Shown here: piece by piece, positions 31,660 to 40,899 of the stretch
Layout: each line of letters opens with the position of its first letter
How positions within the stretch are numbered: the first letter of the stretch is position 1
NCBI GenBank assembly: GCA_900473915.1
Contig: UCNG01000012.1
Span: 1-64,000 of the forward strand
DNA: 64,000 nucleotides
DNA from: Hyphomicrobiales bacterium
GTDB lineage: Bacteria > Pseudomonadota > Alphaproteobacteria > Rhizobiales > Rhizobiaceae
Direction: 5' to 3'
Notes under the pieces: generated by a model
Told to the model about the DNA's origin: nothing
Seen by the model: the letters and a program-made list of their open reading frames with translations, nothing else
Databases searched by the model: none
Program-made: the position numbers and the translations under genes

Positions 31660-33012
31660 ATGAAAACTTTTCTTCGCATAATCGGCGTTCTTGTCGTCAT
31701 CGGAATTATCGCGCTGCTGGCCTTCATCTTCGTGCCGATGCAGCTTACCAAGCCGACCAAGGAACTGGCTGCGGACTGGAAACCCGCCGAAGGGCAGGGC
31801 CAATATGTCATGTATGCTTCCGACTGCATGGCCTGCCATACGGCGGAAGGCGGCAAGCCTTTTGCCGGCGGACGCCCGATCGCAAGCCCGATGGGCACGA
31901 TCTTTACGACCAACATCACCCCGGACAAGGAAACCGGCATTGGAAACTGGACGCTCGACCAGTTCCGCGCCGCTCTCTATGACGGCATCCGTGCCGATGG
32001 CGCGCATCTCTATCCGGCAATGCCTTACGAGAACTATCGCAAGCTGACCGAGGAAGACGTCCGCGCGCTGTATGACTATTTCATGCATCAGGTGGAGCCG
32101 GTGAACAATGTCGTTCAGGAAACCAAGCTCGGTTTCCCGTTCAACATGCGTTTCGGCATTCGTGCATGGAACTGGCTGGCTCTTGGTCAGGAAGCGGGCT
32201 TTAAGGCAGCAGGCAAGTCGGAAGCACAGGATCGCGGCCAGTATCTGGTCGAGGGCCCGGCTCACTGTGCCGCCTGCCACAGCCCGCGCAATCCGCTGAT
32301 GGCGCAGAGTGGCGCGCAGGTTGGTGACAAGGACTTCCTCACCGGCGGTGTTGTCGATGGCTGGAACGCACCGACGCTGCGCGGCGAAAACTCAGCTCCG
32401 CAGAAATGGTCCATTGAGGAACTGGCGACCTATCTTGCAACAGGCCGCAACTCCTATTCCACGGCCAATGGCGAAATGGGCCTGGCGGTCGAGCACTCGC
32501 TGCAGCATCTCACCGATGCCGACAATCTGGCGATTGCCGCTTTCCTGAAGGGGATTGACGGCGCGGCTGTGGAAGTGCCGCAGGACTTTGCGGTGAAGGT
32601 TTCCAAGGCTCTGCCGGCTGCCCCGGCTGATGCCGCCGGTGAAGCAACCACAAAGATGCTGACGGAGGCTTCTCCCGAGATGCCGCTTGGCGCGCGCCTC
32701 TATATCGACAACTGCGCCGCCTGCCATTTCGTGACGGGCAAGGGCGCGCCGGGAATCTTCCCAGAGCTTGCCGGGAATGATCTGGTGACGGGCTCGGAAA
32801 CGAAACCGCTGATCTCGATCATCCTGCACGGTGCGGAGGTTCCCTCCACGGCGAAGCGTCCGATGCGTCTGGTCATGCAGGGCTATGCCGACCGCCTGTC
32901 AGATGACGAAGTTGCCGAACTGGCTACCTTTGTCCGCTCCGCATGGGGCAACGGCGCAGGGCCGGTGAAAGCCGCGGATGTCGCAGCGGTCCGCAACAGC
33001 CAGACCCACTGA
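31660..33012 (+). CDS. Tri-heme cytochrome c subunit of membrane dehydrogenase
   Basis: A 450-residue cytochrome with an N-terminal membrane segment (residues ~4-27) and three heme c motifs: CMACH (~56), CAACH (~203) and CAACH (~351). The layout matches the cytochrome subunit of gluconate, sorbitol and aldehyde dehydrogenases, which hands electrons to ubiquinone. Of two in-frame ATGs the one at 31660 has the better GGAG spacing. It follows the GMC gene by 11 bases, completing a three-gene operon. Confidence 0.93.
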   Translation: MKTFLRIIGVLVVIGIIALLAFIFVPMQLTKPTKELAADWKPAEGQGQYVMYASDCMACHTAEGGKPFAGGRPIASPMGTIFTTNITPDKETGIGNWTLDQFRAALYDGIRADGAHLYPAMPYENYRKLTEEDVRALYDYFMHQVEPVNNVVQETKLGFPFNMRFGIRAWNWLALGQEAGFKAAGKSEAQDRGQYLVEGPAHCAACHSPRNPLMAQSGAQVGDKDFLTGGVVDGWNAPTLRGENSAPQKWSIEELATYLATGRNSYSTANGEMGLAVEHSLQHLTDADNLAIAAFLKGIDGAAVEVPQDFAVKVSKALPAAPADAAGEATTKMLTEASPEMPLGARLYIDNCAACHFVTGKGAPGIFPELAGNDLVTGSETKPLISIILHGAEVPSTAKRPMRLVMQGYADRLSDDEVAELATFVRSAWGNGAGPVKAADVAAVRNSQTH

Positions 33013-33022
33013 TGAGAAAGTG

Positions 33023-33046
33023 ACGGCGGAGCGAAAGTTCCGCCGT
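33023..33046. terminator. Hairpin between cytochrome and AraC genes
   Basis: ACGGCGGA/TCCGCCGT, an 8-bp stem with an 8-nt loop, followed by TCTGTTATCT. It sits between convergent genes and could serve both. Confidence 0.6.
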
Positions 33047-33054
33047 TCTGTTAT

Positions 33055-33942
33055 CTACGCTGCTTCAATGTCGCGCATGGGTGGGTTTCCGTAGAAGCGG
33101 CTATATTCGCGACTAAACTGCGAGGGACTTTGATAGCCCACGCGATGGCCTGCCGTACCGGCATCCAGCCGCTCGACCAGCATGAGCCTGCGGGCTTCGT
33201 TCAGGCGGAGCTGCTTTTGATACTGTACCGGTGTCATTGCCGTGATCGCCTTGAAATGATGGTGAAACGACGACGCGCTCATATTGACGTGTTCGGCCAG
33301 CTGTTCGATCCGCAACGGTGCTGCAAAATTCTGGCGAAGCCATGCGATAGCCCGCGCTATACGGTTGGCCTGGCTGTCGGTGGTGGCAATGTTGATCAGT
33401 CGTTCGCCGCCCGGACCCGTCAAAAGGCGATAAAGGATTTCCTGCTCGATCAGGGGCGCCATCACTGGAATATCGTCGGGACTGTCGAGAAGGCGCAGCA
33501 GTCGCAGAACCGCGTCAAGCAATCCCGCAGGCGCGGCATTGACGGTGATCCCCCACTGATCGCCATCGGCCATCATCCGTCTGCGAACATCGACACGGCC
33601 GATCAGGTCGGTCAGTTTTTCGCTGTCGATGGCGAGAGCCAGGCACAGATGTGGCGCTTCCGGGCTCGCTTCAACCACCCGCCATGTTACCGGCAGGTCA
33701 AGCGAAGTCACCAGATATTCGCCCTTGCTGTAGTTGATCGTCTCGGAACCGAGGCGCAGCGATTTTGAACCTTGCAGCACCATGGCGAGGCAGGGCCGAT
33801 AGCTGCTGTGGCACGGTATGCTTGGCGTCGTCCGCCTGCTGATCCCCAGACCTTCGATTGGTGTGCGATATTCACCGTCCTGCCCGGTGAAACGCTCCGC
33901 GAGAGCGGCAAGCTCGTTATAGGTGTCTGTCAGTGACGTCAT
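33055..33942 (-). CDS. AraC-family regulator, YqhC-like
   Basis: A 295-residue regulator with the AraC_N (PF06719-type) sensor: GISRRTTPSIPCHSSYRPCLAMVLQGSKSL...GEYLVTSLDLPVTW. The C-terminal helix-turn-helix contains MSASSFHHHFKAITAMTPVQYQKQLRLNEARRLM and VGYQSPSQFSREYSRFYG. It is divergent from an alcohol dehydrogenase gene. The arrangement mirrors yqhC-yqhD in E. coli, where the regulator senses reactive aldehydes. The two surface cysteines in the sensor are noted, but their function is unknown. Confidence 0.9.
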   Translation of the reverse strand: MTSLTDTYNELAALAERFTGQDGEYRTPIEGLGISRRTTPSIPCHSSYRPCLAMVLQGSKSLRLGSETINYSKGEYLVTSLDLPVTWRVVEASPEAPHLCLALAIDSEKLTDLIGRVDVRRRMMADGDQWGITVNAAPAGLLDAVLRLLRLLDSPDDIPVMAPLIEQEILYRLLTGPGGERLINIATTDSQANRIARAIAWLRQNFAAPLRIEQLAEHVNMSASSFHHHFKAITAMTPVQYQKQLRLNEARRLMLVERLDAGTAGHRVGYQSPSQFSREYSRFYGNPPMRDIEAA

Positions 33943-34124
33943 GGATGATCCGCTTCGGATGAGTTGGAATAAAGCAACTATCTATCACGCTGGCCTGTGT
34001 CGCAATCGTGAAGCGGGCACCTTTGCAGGATCGTGCAAAAAGCTTGCAGGATCGGTCTACCGCTTCCGCGCCTGTTTCCGGCATATTCCGCGTGCCTTTC
34101 CAAATTCAATAAATGGAGTCTATC

Positions 34125-35171
34125 ATGGCCATAGCAAGAGGTTACGCTGCTACGGATGCAGATGAACCGTTGGTTCCGTTCACTTTTGAGCGACGCGAAC
34201 CCAATGCGGATGACGTGGTCATCTCGATCCAGTATTGCGGTGTCTGCCATTCCGACATCCATACCGTTCGCAATGAATGGAAGAACGCCGTTTACCCAAT
34301 CGTTCCGGGGCATGAAATCGCGGGCGTCGTGACCGCTGTCGGCGATGCGGTCACCAAGTTCAAGGTCGGCGATAAGGTCGGCGTCGGCTGCTTCGTGGAT
34401 TCCTGCGTCGGCTGCGCCAGCCGGGATGTCGACAACGAGCAGTATCTCCCCGGTCTCATCCAGACCTACAACACCTTCGATGCGGAAGGAAAGGAACGGA
34501 CGCAGGGCGGCTATTCCGACCATATCGTCGTCAAGGAAGGCTATGTCCTGTCCATGCCCGACAATCTTCCGCTCGATGCCGCAGCTCCGCTGCTTTGTGC
34601 TGGCATCACGCTTTATTCACCGCTGCGCCACTGGAATGCTGGTCCGGGAAAACGGGTCGCCATCGTCGGCATGGGCGGCCTCGGGCATATGGGCGTCAAG
34701 CTTGCCAATGCCATGGGCGCGCATGTGACGGTTCTGAGCCAGTCGCTCTCCAAGAAGGAAGACGGCTTGAAACTTGGCGCTCATGAATATTACGCCACCA
34801 GCGACGAAAGCACCTTCGAGAAGCTGGCCGGTTCGTTCGATCTCATCATCTGCACCGTCGGTGTTGCCATCGACTGGAATGCCTATTTGGGCCTGCTCAA
34901 GGTCAATGGCACGATGGTGGTCGTGGGCGTGCCGGAACATATGGTGCCGGTGCATGCCTTCTCGCTCATTCCGGGCCGCAAGTCGCTTGCGGGATCGATG
35001 ATCGGATCGATCAAGGAAACACAGGAAATGCTGGATTTCTGCGGCCAGCACAACATCGTTTCCGAAATCGAGAAGATCAATATCCAGGAAATCAACGAAG
35101 CCTATGAGCGCGTCCTGAAGAGCGACGTTCGCTACCGCTTCGTGATCGACATGGCTTCGCTGGCAGCATGA
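34125..35171 (+). CDS. NAD(P)-dependent alcohol/aldehyde dehydrogenase, YahK-like
   Basis: A 348-residue zinc-type medium-chain dehydrogenase. The catalytic zinc site CGVCHSD and GHEIAGVV are intact, as are [15 protein letters not shown] and the nucleotide motif GMGGLGHMG. In the structural-zinc lobe ([18 protein letters not shown]) only two of the usual four cysteines remain; the third and fourth are R and L. So it probably lacks structural zinc. The ATG at 34125 has GGAG upstream. The divergent AraC gene likely regulates it, giving an aldehyde-detoxification pair. Confidence 0.9.
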   Translation: MAIARGYAATDADEPLVPFTFERREPNADDVVISIQYCGVCHSDIHTVRNEWKNAVYPIVPGHEIAGVVTAVGDAVTKFKVGDKVGVGCFVDSCVGCASRDVDNEQYLPGLIQTYNTFDAEGKERTQGGYSDHIVVKEGYVLSMPDNLPLDAAAPLLCAGITLYSPLRHWNAGPGKRVAIVGMGGLGHMGVKLANAMGAHVTVLSQSLSKKEDGLKLGAHEYYATSDESTFEKLAGSFDLIICTVGVAIDWNAYLGLLKVNGTMVVVGVPEHMVPVHAFSLIPGRKSLAGSMIGSIKETQEMLDFCGQHNIVSEIEKINIQEINEAYERVLKSDVRYRFVIDMASLAA

Positions 35172-35241
35172 CGCATATCGAAGGATGGAGCATTTCCTGT
35201 TTTGATTGAAACACTGGAATGCATGTCTTTATCCTGAAATA

Positions 35242-35280
35242 GCAAAACCCCGACCCGTTTGCGTCGGGGTTTTGCTTTTC
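35242..35280. terminator. Strong rho-independent terminator
   Basis: A perfect 13-bp stem GCAAAACCCCGAC/GTCGGGGTTTTGC with an 8-nt loop is followed by TTTTC. It ends the dehydrogenase transcript and may also act on the opposite strand. Confidence 0.85.
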
Positions 35281-35341
35281 TATCTATTGGTTTTTCCGCA
35301 TTTCCGAACGCAAAACCGTTTTACACTTTTGCTGGAAATGC

Positions 35342-35434
35342 TCAGCGTCTGCGCAGATTTTTCCAAACCAGCGCGGCTGTTACCGTCAGAAAAGCTGCAA
35401 GGATCGTACCCTCGATTATAAAATACCAGTGCAT
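35342..35434 (-). CDS. Candidate 30-residue single-span membrane peptide
   Basis: The frame begins MHWYFIIEGTILAAFLTVTA and ends ALVWKNLRRR: one membrane span and a basic tail on the expected cytoplasmic side. The start (35432-35434) has GGAG nine bases upstream. The WYF...GT.LA..F pattern recalls CydX, the small subunit of cytochrome bd oxidase, but no cydAB is in the window and alignment needs a one-residue gap. It lies between a DUF982 gene and a terminator, in the same direction as the DUF982 gene. Confidence 0.55.
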   Translation of the reverse strand: MHWYFIIEGTILAAFLTVTAALVWKNLRRR

Positions 35435-35446
35435 GAGGGGAAGCTC

Positions 35447-35749
35447 CTATGCCGGAACTCTGCCGCCGCCAGATCGAGTGTTCGATGTCCATGGAATTGC
35501 TGCTTGCGGTTCTTCGAGAATATTTCGCTTGAGGGCGAAGCCGGCTATCGCATGGCGCGCAACGTTCAGAGGTTTGAGACCGTTCTGCGCATCACAGCAC
35601 GCCTTCCATGTCATTTCATAGATGACATCACGGTCGTGCTCCGGCCATTCATAAAGATAGTCTATTGCGTCTTCAACGCAGGCAATTTCGCGAATGAGAT
35701 AGGGGCCGTCCTTAACAAATACAGGACTGTCAAACAAACGGTCGCTCAT
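35447..35749 (-). CDS. DUF982 domain protein
   Basis: A 100-residue protein resembling DUF982, a family found almost only in Rhizobiales: FVKDGPYLIREIACVEDAIDYLYEWPEHDRD...YEMTWKACCDAQNG. The ATG at 35747-35749 is preferred because GGAGG precedes it; the upstream ATG overlaps that site. Function is unknown. A tiny membrane peptide gene follows 12 bases downstream. Confidence 0.82.
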   Translation of the reverse strand: MSDRLFDSPVFVKDGPYLIREIACVEDAIDYLYEWPEHDRDVIYEMTWKACCDAQNGLKPLNVARHAIAGFALKRNILEEPQAAIPWTSNTRSGGGRVPA

Positions 35750-35969
35750 CAGAACCTCCATTTGATCGAACGAAAATGTTAGTGTGACGGCGTCGATTTA
35801 GGAAGCCGCTTTGGTTGTTCAAGTGGCTGGAATAAAAAAGTTTTTAGATTCTGCCGTTAAGACGTCGCATCGCCGGATGCTTGTTCGGCATACCACATTG
35901 CTTATCGCTTATTACAAAGAGCTGAAGTACAGTCTGTCGGGCAGCATCTTGCGGCGGGGGAACGCATCT

Positions 35970-37115
35970 TTGGGATTTGACGAGAATACACTGTTTTTTG
36001 CGGCGGGTATCTGCTCCCTGGCAGTGGCCCTGACGATCCTGAGTGTCTGGTACCAGAATTCCCACGATGGCTTCTTGCTGTGGGGTTGCCTTGGCATGAT
36101 CCTGCTCGGCACGGGGGCTGTGCTTTATTATGCCGGGCCGCTGCCGCTGGCCACGGCCTCCATCGTCGCCTTCAGCCTCGAAAGCGTCGGCTTCATACTG
36201 CTGATACTGGGTTCGCGACAGATTTCGGGCCGCACGGTTCGCTGCCGCTTTTTGATCCTCCTGGCGATCGCCGTCATCTGCGCCACGATACTTCCCATTC
36301 TGGCGGGGCAGACGGGCACCGGCACGGCAATTTTCAACCTGACGTCGGCCCTGTTGCTCCTGATGACGGCGAAGGAGTATTTCCATGTCTATCGCGAGGC
36401 GCCGGTCCCTGTGACAGGCATGATTGCGCTTTATGTCCTGACGGCTATTTCATTCTTTCTATGCGGTGTGGTGATCCTGTATGAACGGCAATGGGTGATG
36501 ACTGCCATCCCCAGCAACTGGGCTGAAAACATCAATGCGATAACGGCAATCATCGGGATTACGGGCATTGGCGCTCTATCGCTGAATTTCACCCAGTCGC
36601 GTATCGCGCGCCGCCATGCCAACGACGCACGCACGGACAGCCTGACCGGATTGCTGAACAGGCGCGCCCTTTACGATGTGCTGACCCACGATGAATTGCA
36701 GCTCGGGGATTCCGTTGTGATCTTCGACCTCGATGCGTTCAAGTCGATCAATGATACGCACGGCCACATTATCGGCGATCAGGTGTTGGGAACCTTTTCC
36801 AATGTCCTGCGCAGCCACGTCAGATGCGAGGCCCTGATTTCGCGTGTCGGCGGCGAGGAGTTCGTGCTGGTCCTGAGGCAGAAACAGAACAGCGAGGTTC
36901 TTGCTTTGGCTGATGCGATCCGCAAAGCCTTTGCAGCGACAATTTTTGAAGCTCTGGCGGGAGATTTTTCTACGACGACCAGTGCAGGCATCGCTTTCTT
37001 TACGCCGGGAGATCGTGACTTCCAGACCGTATTCCACCGGGCGGACGCCGCGCTTTATCGCGCCAAGCATCTGGGGCGCAACAAGGTATGCACAGAGCTG
37101 CACAGCGTCGCCTGA
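35970..37115 (+). CDS. Membrane-bound diguanylate cyclase (GGDEF)
   Basis: The N-terminal ~215 residues hold about six membrane spans. The C-terminal GGDEF domain has RTDSLTGLLNRRALY, IFDLDAFKSINDTHGHIIGDQVLG, and active-site RVGGEEF (GGEEF), so it should make cyclic di-GMP. An RxxD inhibitory site five residues before GGEEF is not evident (EALISRVGGEEF). I chose a TTG at 35970 preceded by GGGGGAA; the frame stays open upstream to a TTG at 35811 and an ATG at 35877, so the start is uncertain. Confidence 0.88.
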   Translation: MGFDENTLFFAAGICSLAVALTILSVWYQNSHDGFLLWGCLGMILLGTGAVLYYAGPLPLATASIVAFSLESVGFILLILGSRQISGRTVRCRFLILLAIAVICATILPILAGQTGTGTAIFNLTSALLLLMTAKEYFHVYREAPVPVTGMIALYVLTAISFFLCGVVILYERQWVMTAIPSNWAENINAITAIIGITGIGALSLNFTQSRIARRHANDARTDSLTGLLNRRALYDVLTHDELQLGDSVVIFDLDAFKSINDTHGHIIGDQVLGTFSNVLRSHVRCEALISRVGGEEFVLVLRQKQNSEVLALADAIRKAFAATIFEALAGDFSTTTSAGIAFFTPGDRDFQTVFHRADAALYRAKHLGRNKVCTELHSVA

Positions 37116-37131
37116 ACGCTCCGATCAGGAT

Positions 37132-37162
37132 GGAAATGGGCCTGAAAATCTGGCCCATTTCC
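37132..37162. terminator. Hairpin between convergent cyclase and ABC genes
   Basis: An 11-bp stem GGAAATGGGCC/GGCCCATTTCC with a 9-nt loop lies between two converging stops. Likely a bidirectional terminator, though no long T-run follows. Confidence 0.65.
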
Positions 37163-37171
37163 GTCAGCTTG

Positions 37172-38776
37172 TCAGGTGCCGAAGCGTTCTTCGCTCAGCG
37201 CCGCCGCCATCAGAGCTTTGGTATAATCCTCGCGCGGATGATCGAAGACCTGTTCGGTGTCGCCCTGCTCGACGATCTTTCCGTTCTTCATCACGATCAC
37301 ATAATCGGACACCGCCCGAACGACCGCCATGTCATGGCTGATGAACAGATAGGACAGCCCATGGTCTTTCTGCAGATCGCGCAGAAGGGTGACGATCTGC
37401 TTCTGCACCGAACGGTCGAGCGCGCTTGTCGGCTCGTCGAGCACGATCACGCGCGGTTTCAGGATCATCGTGCGCGCAATGGCGATGCGCTGGCGCTGGC
37501 CGCCTGAAAATTCATGCGGATAGCGGTTGCGCATGGCCGGATCGAGACCGACTTCCTTCAGCGCTTCCTGCGCACGGCGGTCGCGCTCCTTTGCCGAAAG
37601 GTTGGGTTCGTGGATCAGAAGCCCTTCGGTGATAATGCGCCCGACCGTCATGCGGGGGCTCAGCGAGCCGAACGGGTCCTGAAAAACGAGCTGCAATTCG
37701 CGGCGCTTCGGTCGCATTGCCTGCGGTTCACGCGGCAATTCCTGCCCCAGATAGGCGATGCGGCCCTCGGAGGCGATCAGCCGCAAAATGGCGCGGCCCA
37801 GTGTGGATTTGCCCGAACCGGATTCACCCACAATACCGATGGTCTGGCCCTGCTTCAGCGTCAGGGAGACATTGTTGACGGCTGTGAGATAGTTGGCGGC
37901 GCCCAGCCACGGCTTGCTGATGAGAAAGTTGACCTTCACATTATCGGCGCGAACCAGCACGGGCGCTTCGTCGCCGGGAGGGGCTTTTTCACCTTCCGGT
38001 TCCGCATTGAGCAGCATCTTCGTATAGGGATGCTCCGGCGTGGTAAAGAGTTTCTCCGTATCGTTGGTTTCCACCACTTCGCCGGAGCGCATCACATAGA
38101 CCCGATCCGCAAAGCGCCGCACGATGCCGAGATCATGCGTGATGAAAACCACCGCCATGCCAAGCCGCTTTTGCAGATTGGCCAGGAGATCCAGAATCTG
38201 CGCCTGAATGGTGACGTCGAGCGCGGTCGTCGGTTCGTCGGCGATCAGGATGTCCGGTTCGTTGGCCAGCGCCATCGCGATCATGACGCGCTGGCGCTGG
38301 CCGCCCGACAGCTCATAGGGATAGCTGTCGATGCGACGCTCCGGTTCGGGGATGCCGACGAGCTTCAGCAGTTCAAGAATACGCGGGCGCGCATCCTTCT
38401 TGCTCAAGCCCCGATGATAGCGAAGCGGCTCGGCAAGCTGGTCGCCGATGCGGTAAAGCGGATCGAGCGAGGTCATCGGCTCCTGAAAGATCATGGTGAT
38501 CTTTGCGCCGCGTATCCTGTTCAGCTTCTTTTCGGGCATGCCGATCAGATCGTGTCCACGATAAAGCGCCTGACCGGTTGCCCTGCCGTTCTGGGCCAGG
38601 AGGCCCATCATCGCCATGGTCGTCTGGCTCTTTCCGGAGCCGGATTCGCCCACAATGGCGATGGTTTCACCGGCTTTGACATCGAGATTGATGCCGCGCA
38701 CGGCCTCAACCGGACCATCATGCGTATCGAAGGTGACACGCAGATCACGCACGCTCAGAATGTTTTCGTTCGTCAT
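37172..38776 (-). CDS. Peptide ABC transporter, duplicated ATPase (YejF-like)
   Basis: A 534-residue protein with two full ATPase domains, as in YejF and other fused Opp/Dpp ATPases. Each has Walker A (GESGSGKSQ and GESGSGKST), signature ([12 protein letters not shown] and [12 protein letters not shown]) and Walker B (ADEPTTALD and LDEPTSALD). It powers import of oligopeptides with the two permeases upstream. The start at 38774-38776 is one base past the permease stop codon, giving tight coupling. Confidence 0.93.
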   Translation of the reverse strand: MTNENILSVRDLRVTFDTHDGPVEAVRGINLDVKAGETIAIVGESGSGKSQTTMAMMGLLAQNGRATGQALYRGHDLIGMPEKKLNRIRGAKITMIFQEPMTSLDPLYRIGDQLAEPLRYHRGLSKKDARPRILELLKLVGIPEPERRIDSYPYELSGGQRQRVMIAMALANEPDILIADEPTTALDVTIQAQILDLLANLQKRLGMAVVFITHDLGIVRRFADRVYVMRSGEVVETNDTEKLFTTPEHPYTKMLLNAEPEGEKAPPGDEAPVLVRADNVKVNFLISKPWLGAANYLTAVNNVSLTLKQGQTIGIVGESGSGKSTLGRAILRLIASEGRIAYLGQELPREPQAMRPKRRELQLVFQDPFGSLSPRMTVGRIITEGLLIHEPNLSAKERDRRAQEALKEVGLDPAMRNRYPHEFSGGQRQRIAIARTMILKPRVIVLDEPTSALDRSVQKQIVTLLRDLQKDHGLSYLFISHDMAVVRAVSDYVIVMKNGKIVEQGDTEQVFDHPREDYTKALMAAALSEERFGT

Positions 38777-38777
38777 C

Positions 38778-39911
38778 TCAGCGATCCTTCGGGTCAAGGC
38801 TGTCGCGCAGGCCATCGCCAAGGAAGTTCAGCGCAAACAGGATGATGGTCAGCGTCGCGGCAGGCCAGATCAATAGCCAGCTGGCGCCGCGCATGTTCTG
38901 GGCGCCTTCGGAAATCAGGAGCCCCAGAGAGGTGAGGGGGTCCTGCACGCCGAGACCGAGGAAGGAAAGAAGGCTTTCAAGCAGGATTGCCTTGGGCACC
39001 AGAAGCGTTACGAAAACGATAACGGGACCGAGTGCGTTGGGAATGATGTGGCGGGTAATGACGCCGCGCCGCGTTGCGCCGAGCGCCTCCGCTGCCTGCA
39101 CGAATTCCTGCCGTTTGAGGCTCAATGTCTGTCCGCGCACGATGCGCGCCATGTCCAGCCATTCCGTCGCGCCGATGGCGATGAAGATGATGAAAATCGA
39201 TCGCCCGAAGAAGACGAGCATCAATATCACAAAGAAAATGAAGGGCAGAGAATAGAGAATATCGACCAGCCGCATCATCACATTGTCTACGCGTCCGCCT
39301 AGATAACCGGAGATCGCGCCATAGGACACGCCCAGAACCAAAGCCATCGCGGAAGCGAGCAGGCCGATGGCAAGCGACATGCGAACGCCGATGAAGATGC
39401 GCGTCAGCAGATCGCGGCCCAGATTGTCGGTGCCGAGCAGGAAATAGTTGCGGCTGACATTGAGCGTCAACTTGCCCGAAAGCCCGTCCTGCGCCAGTTC
39501 AATCCTCGGATTGCCGAACAGGTCGGAACGCTCGAAATAGCGCAGCACGCGCTCGTCCGTTGGGCGTTGCGACGTTACGTTGACCACCAGCGAATTGCCG
39601 GTCAGTTCAGGCTCGCCAGCGGCTTTCAGCCGCGCGCGGGCCAGCACCTGTTCCAGCCCGGGCATGATCGTATCGGCACGCGGATAGGCTTCGAGGCTTG
39701 GGGACACGCGCACGAACTGCGGATAAATCTTGTCATAGGGATGCGGGCTCAGCATGGGGCCGAACACACCCAGAAAAGCCATCAGGAGAAGCACGATGGC
39801 GCTCGCCACGGCGGCCCTGTTCTTGCGCAGGCGCAGCCATGCATCCTGCCAGAGCGAGCGGCTGGGAACTTCCAGCTGGGCTGTTTCGGTCGGCGCAGTA
39901 AGATCAGTCAT
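38778..39911 (-). CDS. Peptide ABC transporter permease (YejE/OppC-like)
   Basis: A 377-residue OppC-type permease, longer than usual because of an ~90-residue periplasmic insertion between the first span and the rest, typical of YejE. The EAA loop is QAAEALGATRRGVITRHIIPNALGP. The GTDNLGRDLLTRIFIGVRMSL entry is typical. The start overlaps the upstream permease stop by eight bases. Forms the channel with the next permease. Confidence 0.92.
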   Translation of the reverse strand: MTDLTAPTETAQLEVPSRSLWQDAWLRLRKNRAAVASAIVLLLMAFLGVFGPMLSPHPYDKIYPQFVRVSPSLEAYPRADTIMPGLEQVLARARLKAAGEPELTGNSLVVNVTSQRPTDERVLRYFERSDLFGNPRIELAQDGLSGKLTLNVSRNYFLLGTDNLGRDLLTRIFIGVRMSLAIGLLASAMALVLGVSYGAISGYLGGRVDNVMMRLVDILYSLPFIFFVILMLVFFGRSIFIIFIAIGATEWLDMARIVRGQTLSLKRQEFVQAAEALGATRRGVITRHIIPNALGPVIVFVTLLVPKAILLESLLSFLGLGVQDPLTSLGLLISEGAQNMRGASWLLIWPAATLTIILFALNFLGDGLRDSLDPKDR

Positions 39912-40827
39912 AGCGAACCCTCGGATCAAGCCATGCATAAAGAAGATCGACGATCAGGTTGAAAGCCACGATGAAGACCGAAATGACGACAACGGTTCCC
40001 ATGACGAGGGTGTAATCGCGGCTAAGCGCGCCCTGCACGAAGTAGCGGCCGATGCCGGGGATGCCGAAGATAGTTTCGACCACGACCGAACCGGTGAGAA
40101 GGCCGGCGGCGGTCGGGCCGAGATAGGAAACGGCGGGAAGCATGGCGGCGCGCAGCGCATGAACGCCCACAACCACGCGGGAAGGCAGGCCATAGGCCCG
40201 CGCCGTGCGCACGTGATTGGCGCGTAATGCCTCGATCGTTGCGCCGCGCACGAGACGCGCAATGACGCCGACCTGCGGCAATGCAAGCGTAAGGACCGGT
40301 AGTATCCAATAGGTTATATTCGCCGAGGACCAGCCGCCCGCCGGAACCCAGCCGAGAATGACACCGAACAGAAGGCTGAGGAGAGGGGCCACGACAAAGG
40401 TCGGCGTGGTGATGCCGAATGTGGCGAGAGCGACAACGAAATAGTCGATCGGTGAATTCTGCTTCAGCGCGGCGAGCGTGCCGAGGAAGGTTCCGATGAT
40501 CGCGGCAAGCGTCAGGCCGAGCGCGCCGAGCACGATCGAAACCGGCAGGCCGGAAGCAAAGAGGTCGTTCACTGTAAAGTCACGCCGGGTAAAGCTCGGC
40601 CCGAGATCGCCCTGCACCAGATTGCCCAGATAAATCAGATACTGCCGCCACAGCGGCGCGTCCATATTATAGGCTTTCTTGAGGTTCTCCAGGATCAGCG
40701 GATCGATCGGGCGTTCCAGATCGAAAGGTCCGCCCGGCGCAAGCCTGATGAGGAAGAACGTCAGCGTGATGATGATGAAAATCGTGGGTATAGCACTACC
40801 CAATCGTCGGAGCGTATAGCCCAGCAT
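39904..40827 (-). CDS. Peptide ABC transporter permease (YejB/OppB-like)
   Basis: A 307-residue OppB-type permease. MLGYTLRRLGSAIPTIFIIITLTFFLIRLAPGGP is the typical start, and ARAYGLPSRVVVGVHALRAAMLP is the EAA loop. The YejB feature of a short first periplasmic loop fits. It is 72 bases from the binding-protein stop, with a hairpin in the gap. Confidence 0.92.
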   Translation of the reverse strand: MLGYTLRRLGSAIPTIFIIITLTFFLIRLAPGGPFDLERPIDPLILENLKKAYNMDAPLWRQYLIYLGNLVQGDLGPSFTRRDFTVNDLFASGLPVSIVLGALGLTLAAIIGTFLGTLAALKQNSPIDYFVVALATFGITTPTFVVAPLLSLLFGVILGWVPAGGWSSANITYWILPVLTLALPQVGVIARLVRGATIEALRANHVRTARAYGLPSRVVVGVHALRAAMLPAVSYLGPTAAGLLTGSVVVETIFGIPGIGRYFVQGALSRDYTLVMGTVVVISVFIVAFNLIVDLLYAWLDPRVRYD

Positions 40828-40843
40828 GTTCTTTTCCCTTCTT

Positions 40844-40871
40844 TGCCGGATCGTCGATGAACGATCCGGCA
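40844..40871 (-). terminator. Hairpin between binding-protein and permease genes
   Basis: A perfect 11-bp stem TGCCGGATCGT/ACGATCCGGCA, loop 6. It follows the binding-protein gene in the operon and probably protects its mRNA while lowering permease expression. Confidence 0.65.
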
Positions 40872-40899
40872 ACCCCTGAGGGTATTTTTGGTTCTGGCT

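Noticed and set aside
37514-38845. 443-codon plus-strand frame opposite the duplicated ATPase
   Set aside because: Antisense to a gene with two complete ATPase domains; no recognisable features.
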